Shown here piece after piece: positions 1-12,339 of a DNA stretch of 64,000 bases. The notes under the pieces were generated by a model. That model was not told the DNA's origin, did not search any database, and saw only the letters and a program-made list of their open reading frames with translations. The position numbers were made by a program, and so were the translations under genes. Each line of letters opens with the position of its first letter. The stretch's first letter is position 1. Origin of the DNA: Coturnix japonica (Eukaryota; Chordata; Aves; Galliformes; Phasianidae); assembly GCF_001577835.2 (NCBI RefSeq), contig NC_029541.1, positions 2,723,141 through 2,787,140 on the forward strand, written 5' to 3'.

Positions 1-740
1 TGTGCTGATACTTGAGATATCACGCTTGGTACAGGGTAAACACTGAGCAGTTTGCAATGGGAACGAGAGGAGGATCCTTCACTTAAAGGCACTGTAGTAA
101 CTTTATGCTTGAAGCGGACTTCACCTTTCCTTTCTCTTCAGGCACAGCCCTGTGGTTGAATAAATGAAGTCCAATGGACTTGGACTCGTGTGTGCGTGTG
201 CCAAACTGCTGGAGCAATACTTGGAGCAGCAGGTTCTGTACCAGACCAGCTCTATGTAGCCAAAACAGGGCCAACGTTGAACCCACCCCCTGATGCACGT
301 TGAACAGCAGCCACGTTATGGTTCCGACTGTATTGGAGTAGAAAATCTGACTGCAAAGACTGGAAACTGCATCGTGTTGGTCCGAAGCCTCAGCCCTGCA
401 CTGGGCTCTGCAATGGGGTTTTGTTAACAGCTGTTGTTTGGTGGGATGGGATGTTCTTTGCTTCGACAGTTTCCATTGTTTCATGTCTTCTACACCAATA
501 TATATACGGTGTATATATTAAACCGTGTAAAGTTGTACTTTGTATATAGAACTGTACAATATGGAGGTACATCCTTTGGTTTTGTTTTTTTTTCCTCCTT
601 CCTTTCCTTTTGGTACAGTATTGTACAGTATTTAGGAGTCTTTATGTGTTGGAAAATGTTAAATCCGTGCTGGGAGGCTACGAACTGTATTCATTGTCGT
701 TAGCAATAGTTTTTGGAGAAATAAATGTTTTCGGGTATGG
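1..740 (+). other. Probable 3' UTR end of the upstream gene (SRGAP2 by synteny)
   Basis: No convincing coding exon is present. The stretch from about 430 to 725 is AT-rich, has pyrimidine runs and an AT-rich near-palindrome around 498-520, and ends in a canonical AATAAA at 720-725, which is what a vertebrate 3' UTR end looks like. The next gene downstream is IKBKE on the same strand. In mammals the gene immediately upstream of IKBKE is SRGAP2 in the same orientation, so this is probably the SRGAP2 3' UTR. That name rests on synteny alone, because no SRGAP2 coding sequence is visible here. Confidence 0.5.
720..725 (+). other. Poly(A) signal AATAAA
   Basis: A canonical AATAAA hexamer followed within about 30 bases by GT-rich sequence. 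It would end the transcript whose 3' UTR occupies the start of the window. Confidence 0.55.
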
Positions 741-2444
741 TGGAAACGCTGACCTATGGATGCCAATGAATGATGGATGAATTGGGTGCTGTGGGTTGGA
801 AGGAGAGAAGAACCAGCTTGGTGTGTATCATTAGCAGGCAGCGTGGCCTTGTAAGTGCTGGGCTGTGTCCATCTGCTCCTGCACACACCTCTCCAGCAGC
901 ATCAGGGCGCACAGGGGGTTCTTTTGCAATGACCTGATTTAAAACTGCTTAATCTTCATCGTTTTCCTGGAGAGAAGACGGGCCTCGAACTGGCTGGGAA
1001 AGAGGATTTGAGGTTGAGATTATGGATTGGGTCATTATTGTTATTGCTGGGGTTGCCCCCATCTCAGCATGTGGTTTTTCAGAGCTGGGGTGAAGGAACC
1101 GTGTCAGGGCTTTGGCACATTGGATTCCCTTTGTTTGGGTTCCAAGGGATTAATTATTTACAGTGAGGGCTGGTGTATAACTGAGCTGTGCTGGGGGTGA
1201 CCACTCTGTGTCCCCGCATCCCTGGGCAGCTGTGGTTTCATGAGCCAGCCCCCCATAAAGTCCCCATTGATTTCCATGGGATGCAGCTGCACATTGCTTG
1301 GTGCTTTAGGATTCTATATGCAGTAGGAAGCGGTAATGGGATGACACCCCAGTAATGGGGTGATGCCCAAACAGACGCTTTGGGGGCATTAACCCACTGG
1401 CCTGGAGGAGGATGCTCTAATCCCTTAAAGCCTTTTGATCCCATGTCTGTTGGAGCACGCAGCCCTCCTGCTGTTTGCATGCAGCTGGGATGCATTGCTG
1501 AGGCTCTGCTGCCATCAGCTGGTGTGAGCAGCACATAGTGCTGAGCTGTCAATGGGAAGCAATTTTGGGGTGCCGTAAATGCATCAATTATTTCCTGCTG
1601 TCAGCCCAACTCGGCTCATCCATCACTTGCAAGCGGCGTGTGTGGGTTGGAAATGGAAGAAAGCTTTGCTTTGGGGGGTTTTATTGCTCCCAGAGCTGTT
1701 GTTTCGCTTTCTTTTCCCTGCTGAGTGCACATGGAGGCTCTCTTTGCACATGCTTCCTCTTTGCTTGTTCTGGGCTTTATTTAGGGCGGTTTTACCTGGG
1801 TGTGAAGGACACACAGCTCTATGGCTTTGGATGGGAGCTGCAACGCTGCCATCTGCAGGGACACCCCAATAGGGTGCATTGATCCTGCAGTCCTGGGGTG
1901 ACCCATCTCCACTTGAGGGCTGCAGGCTTTTCCATCGCATCTCTGCAGCCATCTTCCATCTGCACATCCACATTGAGGACACTAAGAGCACAGCACTGCT
2001 CCAAACCTCAGCCCTTCCCCCTGTCTCCCTGCATGCAGCATTGCATGCTGGCCATGCCCAGCACCGTTTACTCTTCCTGCATTCTGTTGCAACTCTGGGA
2101 ATGCTTTTTTTTCTCTCTCTCTCAAGCAGGAAGCTGAAGCATTTCCTCCTCCAGCCGCAGCCGATGCTTGCAGAGCGAGTTTTGCAATCCCGTGGGTTTC
2201 TGTTCTGCAGCGGGGAGGTGCTTTTCCCCACCTTGCAGCTCTCTCTGCCTGCACTTTGTTGCATCTCCTTGCGTTGCGCTGCCGGTCCCAACAGGTCCCA
2301 GCGAGCAGCGGGGTTTGCTGGAGCACAGAGCAGCCTCCCATGTGCAGGTAGGAGGGCAGCCGTGCTGTGCGTGCAGCCGTGCTGTGGCTCTGTGTGCATT
2401 GCTGGCAGCAAAAGGGGGAGCAGCGTTGACAGTGTTGACAGGCG
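741..2444. other. Intergenic region and IKBKE promoter / 5' UTR
   Basis: No coding exon is supported here; the long open frames on both strands between 1600 and 2660 are overlapping frames without family resemblance. The stretch must contain the IKBKE promoter and any non-coding first exon, but the transcription start cannot be fixed by eye. It holds a good interferon-response-type element at 1701-1711. A pyrimidine tract at 2106-2129 ends in a possible splice acceptor (CAG at about 2129), which could precede a 5' UTR exon. Confidence 0.4.
1701..1711 (-). promoter_or_regulatory. Candidate ISRE (interferon-stimulated response element)
   Basis: The minus strand reads GAAAGCGAAAC, a match to the IRF/ISRE core GAAANNGAAA, extended on its 5' side by further A-rich purines (GGGAAAA). 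It lies about 735 bp before the IKBKE start codon. IKBKE is known as an inducible member of the IKK family that responds to cytokines and interferon, so an IRF/STAT site here is plausible. Binding is inferred. Confidence 0.4.
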
Positions 2445-5400
2445 ATGCAGAGCACCCCCAATTACCTTTGGAGCACAGACGACCTGCTGGGCCAAGGAGC
2501 CACGGCCTGTGTCTACAAAGCCCGCAGCAAGGTGAGGATATGGGGGTTGGAGGGGGGATACAGCCACCCCAGGGCTGCCAAACCCCTGTGCCCTCCTGCT
2601 GTGTGTTACCAGGGCTTTGTTTCTGTTTTTCTCTATTGGGATACAAGCTGGTTTTGGGGTGAGCTGAGCTCTGTGCTGTGCTGCTCCCCCAGCATCAGGA
2701 AGGGGCCATTTGTGTGCCCACCCACCAGCACTGGGATAGACTCACAGCTCTGCTGTTCTCTATTTCATTAAAGTCTGGGGTAGAGGTGAGTGTGGAGCAG
2801 CAGAGCACAGCGCTTGGTGCCCCCACCCCACTGCAAAGCTCTGACAGCGCTGCAGGAACGTGGGTGCCACGTGGGTGCAACGACAGGAAGCAAACAGAGC
2901 AGAGCAGCAGCGTTTGCTTTTGCAGTGCAGGAAGCCAAAGCTGTGCTGAGTATCATTGGCACCCAGAGCAGCAGCGAGGCTAATGGTGCTGTTAGGGATG
3001 GGTTGAGCCATCGTTCCCTTTTCTTCTTCTTCCTCCTTGCCCAGAAATCAGGGGAGCTGGTTGCTGTCAAGGTTTTCAACAAAGCCAGCTACCTGCGGCC
3101 GCAGGAGGTGCAGATGAGGGAGTTTGAGATGCTGAGGAAGCTGAACCATAAGAACATTGTCAAGTTGTTTGCAGTGGAGGAGATGGTAAGCAGGACCAGG
3201 ACCCTCCCTCCTGCATTATATCCAAGCAGAATCCTACAGCCCCATTGATGATGAGGAAGGGGGGGTGGGAAGGTGGGTCTGTACAGCTCACCCTGCATCC
3301 CTGCAGGGCAGCAGCAAGCAGAAGGTGCTGGTGATGGAGTACTGCTCCAGTGGCAGCCTGCTGAGCGTCCTTGAGGACCCCGCCAATGCTTTTGGTTTAG
3401 CTGAGCCCGAGTTCCTTGTGGTGCTGCAGTGTGTGGGTGAGCAGCGTCTCTGTCCCAGAGCCATTGGGGCCAAACTACATGCATGGCACCACTGGGTGGT
3501 TGGGGAGTGTTGCTTTCCCCCTAAAGGATTTCCCTTTCCAACAGCTTTGGGGATGGACTCTACCCTACAGCTGAGGATTTAGGGCTGTGCATCCCTATGT
3601 GCTCCCTGCTCCTCCCTATTACCCAAAGCCCCAATTCCTGATGTGATCCCCATTAACATGCAGCCACCTTTAGGGTTTGTCCCCACCTCTGCCCTTCTCT
3701 CATTGATCCCAACACATCCCAGTGGCAGGGATGAACCACCTCCGTGAGAACGGCATCGTGCACAGGGACATCAAACCAGGCAACATCATGCGCCTGGTGG
3801 GGGAGGACGGGCAGAGCATCTACAAACTGACTGACTTTGGTGCTGCTCGAGAGCTGGAGGATGATGAGAAGTTTGTGTCTGTTTATGGGACCGAGGAGTA
3901 CCTGGTGAGTACAGGGGGACTGAATCCATCCCTCCATCCAGCAGTGATGCTCAGAGCCCCTTTCAAAGGGGTCAACCAGTCCAACCATCAACCCACCTCC
4001 ACCATTAAGGGCCATTTTGAATGGCCACCCTATGGGGCTCAGCGATGCTCTGCTCCATCCCGCAGCACCCCGACATGTATGAGCGTGCTGTCCTGCGTAA
4101 GCCACAGCAGAAGGCATTCAGTGTCACCGTCGACCTATGGAGCATTGGTGTCACCTTCTACCACGCTGCCACAGGCCGGCTGCCCTTCGTGCCCTTTGGG
4201 GGACCCCGCAGGAACAAGGAGACCATGTGTGTACACTCCTTGGGCTGTTCTCTCCCCCCTCTCTGTGCTCTTGCTGTAAGCTGTGCCTTTTTACATCCCT
4301 CCCTGCTGCACCCCAGGTACAAGATCACCACTGAGAAGCCCCCAGGGGCCATTGCAGGCGTGCAGAGGCAGGAGAACGGCAGCATCGAGTGGAGCTACGA
4401 GCTGCCCCTCACTTGCCAGCTGTCAGTGTGAGTGTCCCTATGGGGTGCCCTGCACATGGCTGCAGCAATACAGACATTCATTTCACCTCCTCTTGCTGCC
4501 GCAGGGGGCTGAAGGATCAGCTCGTCCCCATTCTGGCCAACATCCTGGAGGTGGATCAGGAGAAATGCTGGGGCTTCGATCAGTTCTTTGCAGAAACCAA
4601 TGACATTTTGCACAGGATCGTGGTTGATGTCTTCTCCCTGCAGCAGGCGTCCTCACACCGCATCTACATCCACTCCTACAACACGTGAGGGTGCACAGTG
4701 AGGCTGGGGGTGGGTTGGGGGGCTCAGCTCCTCCATGGCCTCGGTGCTGTTGTGCTACAAGAGGACGTTTGCAATTCAAGCAGTGGAAATCAGTGCTGAG
4801 CTCATGGCTCATTCCCCATCCTTCCTTATTTTTTTGTTCTCCATTTTAGTACCAGCAAGTTTTTAGATGCCGTCTTCAAACAAACAGACATAATCCCTCA
4901 CCACCAAGAATATTTCTTTGAAGGCCACCCGTATGAGTTGGACCCCAACCTCCAAGCCCGTAACTTCTGCAGAACAACCCGGCACAACTCTCTGACCCTG
5001 CTGAGCTGTGCTGAGCAGCCTGAGGATGTGGTGGGTGTGAGATACAGAGACCGTGAGTACCCATGGAACAGCTTGGGTTGGAAGGGACCTCAGGGGTCAT
5101 CCACTTCCAGCCTTGGAGAGCTGCCCTGAGCCTCGGGCACTGCAGTGCTCCGGTGCATGGGCAGCTCTTGGTTTTGCTGGGATGTCCCTCCTGAATCTCT
5201 CTGACCGCTCTCCACCTTTCCAGCTGCGCTCGACTTCCCCAAGTTCATCCCCAAGGTGGACGTGGTGGCTGATTGCAGCACTGCCAAGGTGGGCAAAGGA
5301 GGATGGGGGGGGACGTGGGGAGCCCCAGCAGAGCGGACACAGCCCCCTCTTCATCCCTTTGCTTTGCAGAGTGCAGTGGGCGCTGTGCACCAGACACTGA

Positions 5401-8400
5401 GGATCGCACAGGAGCTGCAACGGTGCCAGGAGCTGACAGTGCGGGGGCTGCACTGGGTAATGTGAGTGCCAGGCAACCCCCTGCTTCAGTGGGAGTCATC
5501 ATCATCTTCCTCATTAGGATTATCACTGTGTATTTTCCCCATTGCATCCATTCCCTTTGGGTTGGGGCTCCTTATGTTGTGTCCTCGCTCCCTGCAGAGC
5601 AGCACCCTCCCACCCAGCACTCCTCCTTTCTTACCCTTTGCTTTTCCCCGAGCCCCATGAGCCCTAAAGCTGCTGGCATACAGGGCTCTAATACTCTAAT
5701 TACTTTATCTCCTGGCAGTGGCAACTTGAGGTCTGAGTGCTCGAGGGTTTTGGAGCAGAGGAGAGGGGTGCACACGGTGCTGTCTGGGCTGCAGCTGATG
5801 GAGGCGAAGACCCAGGGGCTGTAAGTGCAAAAGGTTCCATGGGGCTCTTACAGCCCACGATCCCAGAGTGGAAGAGCAGCCCTGGGGTGCTCCCAGCCGT
5901 CTTGAACCAGCTACAATGGGATTCCCTTTGTGTCCTTTATAATTTTACCCCTCTTATACCCTTTATATCCTCAAAACCCTTTGTGTCCTTTGTGCTCATC
6001 AGAGGGGCTCCAATAATAATAAGCCTGGGGCCGTCCTTGCCCTCTTTGGGTGCACCCACCCCAGCATTCTGCCCCAGGCAAAACCAACCCCATAATGTCT
6101 AAAGTAACCCAGGTTTACTCTGCTTATTATCTCGTTGTTGCAGTGCAAAGTGCCTTGCTGCTGGCCTGCCTTCCTCTCCTCTTTTCAATCCAGCAAGCTT
6201 CTTAATTTCCATTTCATCTCAAAAGATGCAGACACATGGTTCCCATTGACTTCAGCTGAATTCATGTAGCTCCAAAGCACTGATGCCGCCTTTGGATGCG
6301 ATGCTCATCCATCCTTTACCAACAGCCTTTGGATTGGGCTCATTTCTGCTGGCTTCAGCAGCTCTCAGCCTGTGCCAGCTGCACAAGAGAACAATATGGG
6401 AACAAATTGCACACAAGCAGATTCATACCAACTAATGCTTTGCATCGTGTGGCTCCCATTGGGTGCCCTGAGCTTCACCAGGGGACAGCCCTATGTTCTT
6501 CCTGCTTGGGTGATGGCTTGTTTTCACCCCCTGGATATTCAAGATTGCTCTGTTTTGGCTTCCTGCAGGTACGAGGCCATTCCTGGGGGCAATGCACTGC
6601 CTGCCATGAAGGATGTGGCTGCAGTGAAGATGCGGCTGCAGAGGGTGAGCAACCAGGGGGGAGGGAGGAGGGAGCACCCATGGGTGCCAGCAGCACTGGG
6701 AGGAACCCCCACCTCCCATTGACCCCCACCTCCTCCCATTGATCTCTACAGGTAGCAGAGGAGCTTTCCCAGTGCTCCCACAGCATCTTTGACTTCCAAG
6801 GGGTTCTGGATGGGATGGTGTCCGAACTGGTGCAGCATGGGCAACAAGCACACGAAGACAAAAGGTTTGTAGGTACAAAGACAAGGGTTTTGTAGGTGCT
6901 TTACCCAAACCCTTACAGCTGTTTTCAGTTTGATTTCGGGTGTGAGGGAACCCCAGTCTCATCCTCTTTGGCCTCACACCTCCTTCCTGGTCACACCTCA
7001 CAGCATCCAGCAGATCGAGTGCTGTCTGGAGAAGATGCAGCTCATCTACAAGCAGTTCCGCAAGGCCAGGATGTGTCCGGGTGAGTTTGGAAGAGAACAA
7101 ATGATTTCCCTTTGCTGGTTTGTATTTCTATGCTATGTGAGATTATCCCTGGAGGCTGCTGCTCTGAAGAGCCCCTGGGCATTATAGGAGCACACACTGA
7201 TTGGGTTGCAAACTTGAGCTTGCTCTGATGGTGCCTTTCGTCCTACAGCACTGGGCTACAATGAGGAGCAGATACACAAACTGGACAAGTGAGTGGCATC
7301 ACCTACCCCCCTTCCAGCCCCACAGTGGCATTGCTATGGCATCCCAATGGGATGCAGCATGTCTGTGGCTCATCCAGGCTGAGGAAGGACATGCACAGCA
7401 TGTGGCTCCATAGGAACCAACCAGTGTTTGTTTCCATGCCCATTTTCCTGTTCATCTCCTGGTTTCAGGGTGAATTTGGGGCATTTGGCCAGGAAAGTGC
7501 TACTCATCTTCCAGGAGGAGTGTGCACAGAGGTACCAGAAGGCTCTGGCCCTGCATGGCAGCAGGATGAGGTATGGGTCCAGCTCATGATTATGGGGCCA
7601 TTGGTCTGATATTAAGAGGTGGATGGTGCCATTGACCTGGTGTTGGAATGGAGATGGGGCCATCGATCTGATATTGGGCTGTGGATGGGGCCATTGGCCT
7701 GGTATTGGGATGAGAATGAAGCCATTGATCTGATATTGAGATATGGATGAAGCCATCAGTCTGATGGAGATGGGGCATTGATTTGACACTGGGATGTGAA
7801 TTGGGACCATTGACCTGGTGTTGGGCTGGAGACATTAGTTTGACATTGGTATGTAGATGGAGCCATTGATCTGATACTGGGCTGTGGATGGGGCCACTGA
7901 CCTGGTGTTGGAATGGGGATGGGGGGCCACTGATCTGACACTAGGATGTGAATGGAGATGGAGCCCATAGAACTGCTGCTGAGGGACTCAGAAAGTAGCA
8001 ATATAAGAGCAGCAGCTCGGTGTGACCATGAGCAAACCTTCCCCATGTCTGCTCTCATGTTAAGTGGTGTTTGGGGTCTGAAACACAGAGCAGGCTGCCC
8101 TGCATTGCTCAAGCACAACCTGCTGCCCATCACAGCAGCAGAGAGCAGGGGAGGGGAGAGCAGCTGTTATTTCCTGGGGTATTTTTACATGTTTTTCCAT
8201 CCTTGGGCACAATGAACTGTGAGTCACCATTGGTTCTTTAAAATTAGTTTCACTCCAGCAGTAATTGCCTTGTTTGGAGTCTATCCCTGAGCGTTTTGTG
8301 GTGATGTGGATGTTTTAGGTGGATCGTTTCACCTGAAATATTCTTCCCTTTTTATTTTAAGGCCAAACCAAAAGGGTTTTGTTTATACAACTGTGTGCAT

Positions 8401-9857
8401 CTCACCCCAAGGCACCCAGCAGCAGCAGGGACAGCAGTGCACTATGAGCAGCAGCAATGATCCCAATCCCACTTAAAGCAGCACTTTCCCTAATTAATTG
8501 CTTTGCTATTAGTGCTGTTTGGATAGCAGAGCTGCAGCCCTAATCGCAACACTCCTTTGCTTTCCCTTGGGGATTTTAACTCAGATCCGGCAAGGCTTGC
8601 AGAAAGCAGAATGAAAAGGAATATCAAACGGTGTGACCGACATTGACTGCAACATTTGCTCTTCTTGCCCTTCTTAGGAAAGTCTGTGAGATAAAGAAGC
8701 AGCTGAAGAGGCTCAGCAACCACATCAGCACCTGCAGCGTGGAAGCCAGCGAGTGCCAGGGCTGCCTGCAGCTGGTGGGTGCTGCAGGGTTTGTGTTGGG
8801 TGTTGGTGTCACACTTGGAGTTTCTAGCTTTGTGCTCAGAGGTTTGGGAGTTTGCTTTCCCCTCCAAGCAAAGCAATGGTTGGGTGAACCCCTTTGCAGT
8901 GCCACTCTTGCTCTAAAACTGGATTTGGGTGGATGGGTTTGTGCTTCAATAAGCTGAAGCATCACCTTTGGTTGTGGTGATGGATTAGCTGACATGCTGC
9001 AGCAGGGCTGGTGTGTAGATGGGTTGGGTTGTCCTGTTTATCCTAAGGAGAGGGTGGGCTGGGTGTGAGCCTGCCTGCATCATTTCCTTGAGTGCTTTGT
9101 CACCCTGGGGTAAGCACGGAGGGCACGAACAATGAGCAGCTCGTGGGGTGTTTGAGCTTTACCCTCTGCATCTCTGCAGGCTTTGGACAAGTTCCTACAG
9201 GTGGTTATGGCAGAGAAACACAGCCTGGCTCTGATCCCTGCAGTGCCTTCACCCGTTCCCCTGAGCCAAACACGCCAGGAGATGGCTTTGCAGTGAGTGT
9301 CGGGGGCAGTTTGGCCATGGGGCAGCTCGGTGGGAGGGCTCTGCAGAGCTGGGGTGGAGGTGGGAGGCTGTGTGCAGCCCTATGCAATGCCCTTGTGCTG
9401 CCAGGTTCCCTTTCAATTCAGTGAATGGGGATGGAGGCATCTCCTCTGCTCCTCCGGGGGATGCTCAGAGCTGGGCTGTGTCTGTGCAGGATGCAGGAGC
9501 TGCTGGAGAAGATGAAGTCAGTAACGTGCGACCTCCAGTTCAACAACGGCATCATCGAGCGGTGAGTGGAGCACTTGGAGAGCCCTGTGTTCTGCATTGG
9601 GGCCGGGCACTGAGCACAGCCACAGCACCACGGCTGTCACAGCAGCACTGCACCTGCATCACCTTCTGTGCTTCACCCCAACTTTGTTCGTATAGGACTG
9701 AATGCAGTGCTGCAGCTCATCCACAGTGCATGCAACAAGGGAAGACATCCCAGAAGCAGCCATGGGAACAAGGCCAGGCTCAGCACTGCCCCTTTAACCC
9801 CAAACTTTGCTCTGTTCCTACAGGCTCAGTGGGGCTGCTCCTGCTCCTGGGCTCTGA
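2445..9857 (+). CDS. IKBKE: Inhibitor of nuclear factor kappa-B kinase subunit epsilon (IKK-epsilon), complete
   Basis: Serine/threonine kinase that, with TBK1, phosphorylates IRF3/IRF7 and NF-kB regulators downstream of cytosolic nucleic-acid sensors. Twenty coding exons join in frame to 725 aa (human 716): 2445-2531, 3045-3185, 3307-3436, 3723-3904, 4066-4226, 4317-4427, 4505-4684, 4850-5052, 5224-5288, 5370-5461, 5719-5820, 6569-6644, 6752-6864, 7004-7080, 7249-7288, 7469-7570, 8678-8774, 9180-9292, 9490-9561, 9824-9857. The start MQSTPNYLW matches the human N-terminus, with G at -3. Numbering is identical to human through residue 180: ATP-binding K38 (VAVKVF), HRD catalytic D135, DFG D157, activation-loop S172. 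A ubiquitin-like domain (about 305-385) and coiled-coil scaffold/dimerisation helices follow. Exon 11 (about residues 451-485) is weakly conserved and its acceptor is the least certain junction. The gene is compact (7.4 kb). The only strong alternative, the paralogue TBK1, fits the C-terminus less well. Confidence 0.95.
3955..4020 (-). repeat. CR1 LINE fragment (3' end region), weak
   Basis: In IKBKE intron 4, the phrase GTCCAACCATCAACCCACC (3979-3997) resembles the reverse complement of the CR1 3' region common in birds. It is short and diverged, so only a small decayed fragment is claimed. Confidence 0.4.
5057..5120 (-). repeat. CR1 LINE 3'-end fragment
   Basis: In IKBKE intron 8, right after the exon 8 donor, GGGTTGGAAGGGACCTCAGG followed by GGTCATCCACTTCCAG is the reverse complement of the typical CR1 3' terminus. 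It is a truncated, non-coding copy. Confidence 0.65.
7590..7963 (+). repeat. Minisatellite, about 12 copies of a 31-bp unit, in IKBKE intron 16
   Basis: Diverged tandem units of about 31 bp built on GGGGCCATTGATCTGATAT followed by TGGGATGTGGAT. Two unit types recur: one with TCTGATATTG and one with CCTGGTGTTGG. They alternate in at least four adjacent pairs, which gives a partial 62-bp higher-order repeat. One unit is shortened. Because 31 is not a multiple of three, the antisense open frames across it are not a coding repeat. The array lies wholly within the intron between the exons ending at 7570 and starting at 8678. Confidence 0.9.
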
Positions 9858-12147
9858 GCGTGGTGTGTTTGCAGCTGCGAAAGAGAACAGGTCCTGCACT
9901 GCTCCGACACTGCAATGGTGCTAAAGCAGCCCTCTGGATCCTACCTCTGTGCTCCAGCACTTTTGCACAGTTCTTCAGCATTGGGTGGCTGCAAGCCTTG
10001 AATATTTGATGGGAAACTGCTGCAGCACCAAGTTTTTCCCCTTTAAAAAGTGCTTGAAGGACTCAGGGGCTTTCTGGCTTCTCTGTATCCCAGTGCCGGA
10101 TGATGAAGAGTGTACACAGAGAAATTTCCTTGTGCCTTTTTGCCTATTTGGGGATTTCTGACCCTGCTCACTGAGCCCAGGGCAGGAAGGGCTGCATCCA
10201 AAGGAGGAGATGGCAAAACCAGCCCCAGTGCTGTTGCTGCCCCTTTTGCCCTCCTGCTACTCTCAGCCCCATCCCAGCACTGCTGATGGTTGTGTGGGCA
10301 CAGGAAGCTGAGGGAGGTTTCTCTGTTTTGGTGTATTTTTCTAAGTATAACTGAGAATTCTTTAACATCCGCCTCCTACCTTTAATTTGTGGGGTAAAAT
10401 AGTGGAGATGGCAAAGCTGGGCTGCAGCAGGGATGGAGGCAGGAATGGGGATAACAGGATCCAGCAAAGCCCTGGGATGACTCCAGGGTTCAGAGGTGCC
10501 TCTGCAAGGAGAGGCCAGGCCATGGTCTGGACAAGCAGGTCTGACTCAATGCTGGGAGGCTCAGAAGGAGCCTGTCTGAACCCATCCCATTATGTTCTAT
10601 GGAGGTGATGTATTCCAGCTCAGCCCAAAGCCTCCAGCTGAGGCTCACAGGGCTGCTCAGCTCTAGGAACTCCAGGTTGTCCCCAGCCCAGGATTGGGAT
10701 GATGCACAGAGGGAGAGTAGCACCCAGTGCTGCTCCTTGCATTGACAATGGGGAATATTCCCTCATTCCCCTATATGCCTATAGGGAGGGATGTGATGCA
10801 GATCTTGCTGCCTGGCTCTCAGCATGGACACAGGGGGAGCAGGGAGCAGTGGCTCCAGTCTGTCCTGGCTTCATTTTCATGTAGGAACAGGAGAGTCAGG
10901 AGCTGCCCCTGTACAGGAAACCACTTTCTTAGTGGTATTTGGCACCAAATCTGTATATTCCCATTCATTTTAATTGTAAAAACCAACATCCCGACTGCCA
11001 AACCCAACCGCTTGCTGTGGAAGCAGTGGAGCAAAGCCACCTCTTAAAAGCTTCTCTCCTGCAAATTATTTCCTAGGGTTCTCCCAGCTTCACAACCAGC
11101 ATTTCACTGAACCCAGGTCCATTGGAGCTGTGCTGATGTGGACCATGTGAGTGTTTGACCTGGAACGTGGTTGGCTTCAAAAGGAAGGATTTATTTCTTG
11201 GCGTGCACCAAAAGGAAGAGCTGCTAATAGCCCTTCAGCTGCCATAATGCAGCAGCTGCAAAGAGGACTCCCAGAATCTAAATGAAATAGGGATTTTCTT
11301 GCCTGTGTTCATCAGGATTTAGTTTTTCCCCCCCCCGAATTCTCAACCCTGCTCCTGTTTTCCTGCATTAGCTGAAAACCTGCTGAGGAAGCAGAGAATG
11401 GCAGTGAATCTGCTCTATCTCCCAGTCTGGAAGGAGAACAGATAAAACATCCCTCTATGGGGAAAACCATTTACCCAAGGACAAATCTGCTGCTGGTCTC
11501 ATGCAGAAGTAGAGGATGCATGAAAGTGAATCAGGATCCTGAATGGGGAAAAAAAAGACCTTCCAATATGAGTCATGTTACTTAACAAACAAAAATGGGA
11601 TTTTTCAAGCTGTATTATTGCTCCTTTCATTTTAGGCTCTTATTAGGGGTTGCCTATTGCAATCGTCTTTTGTAACTCAGAGCCAGATCCATCCTTCAAT
11701 TTAAATTATTTCAAAGGGATTTAAGCATCTTTGGCTCATCCCATCCTCAGAAACTCGCTTTGTCTCTTTGTCATCAGGCCTTCAGAGCAGCACCTGATCC
11801 AAACACCCTCATCTCTGCACCCCAAAAGCATTGCAAATGGGCGTCCTCAGAGCTGCAGTGCTGGAACCTGTACAGAAGAGAGAGACTCCAGAATCTGCCC
11901 ATCATATTTTCCCTTTCACTTCTCCCACAACCACAAAAGCCTCATCTGGGAGAGTTTAATTGCTTGGGCTCTCAGCCCTCAGCATCACTCCGGTGCCCTG
12001 CTGTCATTTCAGAGGGGAAAAGGTAATTTGTTCCAGCTGTCTGTGCAGCCTGGTCCATGCTCTGTGCAGGAGGGTCTGTGTCTTCAGCTCAGTGTATAAA
12101 GCAGCACCTGAGAGGTGATCGCCCTGATTCTGTAGGGGCAAAACCTG
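9858..12147. other. IKBKE 3' UTR and IKBKE-RASSF5 intergenic region
   Basis: The IKBKE 3' UTR starts here, but I found no canonical AATAAA before about 12.1 kb, so its end is undetermined and probably uses a variant signal. No coding exon, RNA gene or clear mobile element was recognised. Text at about 10485-10700 is repetitive-looking but could not be assigned to a family. Confidence 0.4.
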
Positions 12148-12261
12148 GGATGGGGATGGGGATGGGATGGGATAGAAGGGGATGGGATGGGATGGGATGG
12201 GATAGAAGGGGATGGGATGGGGATGGGGATGGGATGGGGATGGGGATGGGATGGGATGGGG
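12148..12261 (+). repeat. G-rich GGGAT / GGGGAT short tandem repeat
   Basis: About 114 bp of near-perfect GGGAT and GGGGAT units interrupted twice by GATAGAAGGG. The many GGG runs spaced by two or three bases give strong G-quadruplex potential on the plus strand. It lies about 0.35 kb upstream of the candidate start codon of the RASSF5 long isoform, at the edge of its CpG-rich promoter. A pure run of 16 G follows at 12473-12488. Confidence 0.9.
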
Positions 12262-12339
12262 TGCTTCTGCGCTCCTGCAGTGTCCACTGGGAACAGCTTT
12301 ATGCTGCACGCTGCTCACCCCATTTGCACAGCCGGGATT

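Noticed and set aside
1623-2662. Long overlapping open frames on both strands (up to about 314 codons) upstream of IKBKE
   Set aside because: Frames overlap one another on both strands, have no domain likeness and run into the true first IKBKE exon; they are chance frames in GC-rich DNA.
7370-7835. Antisense open frame with a repeating INGPIS/QWPH-like peptide
   Set aside because: It is the translation of the 31-bp minisatellite, whose period is not a multiple of three, so the apparent peptide repeat changes frame; no coding evidence.
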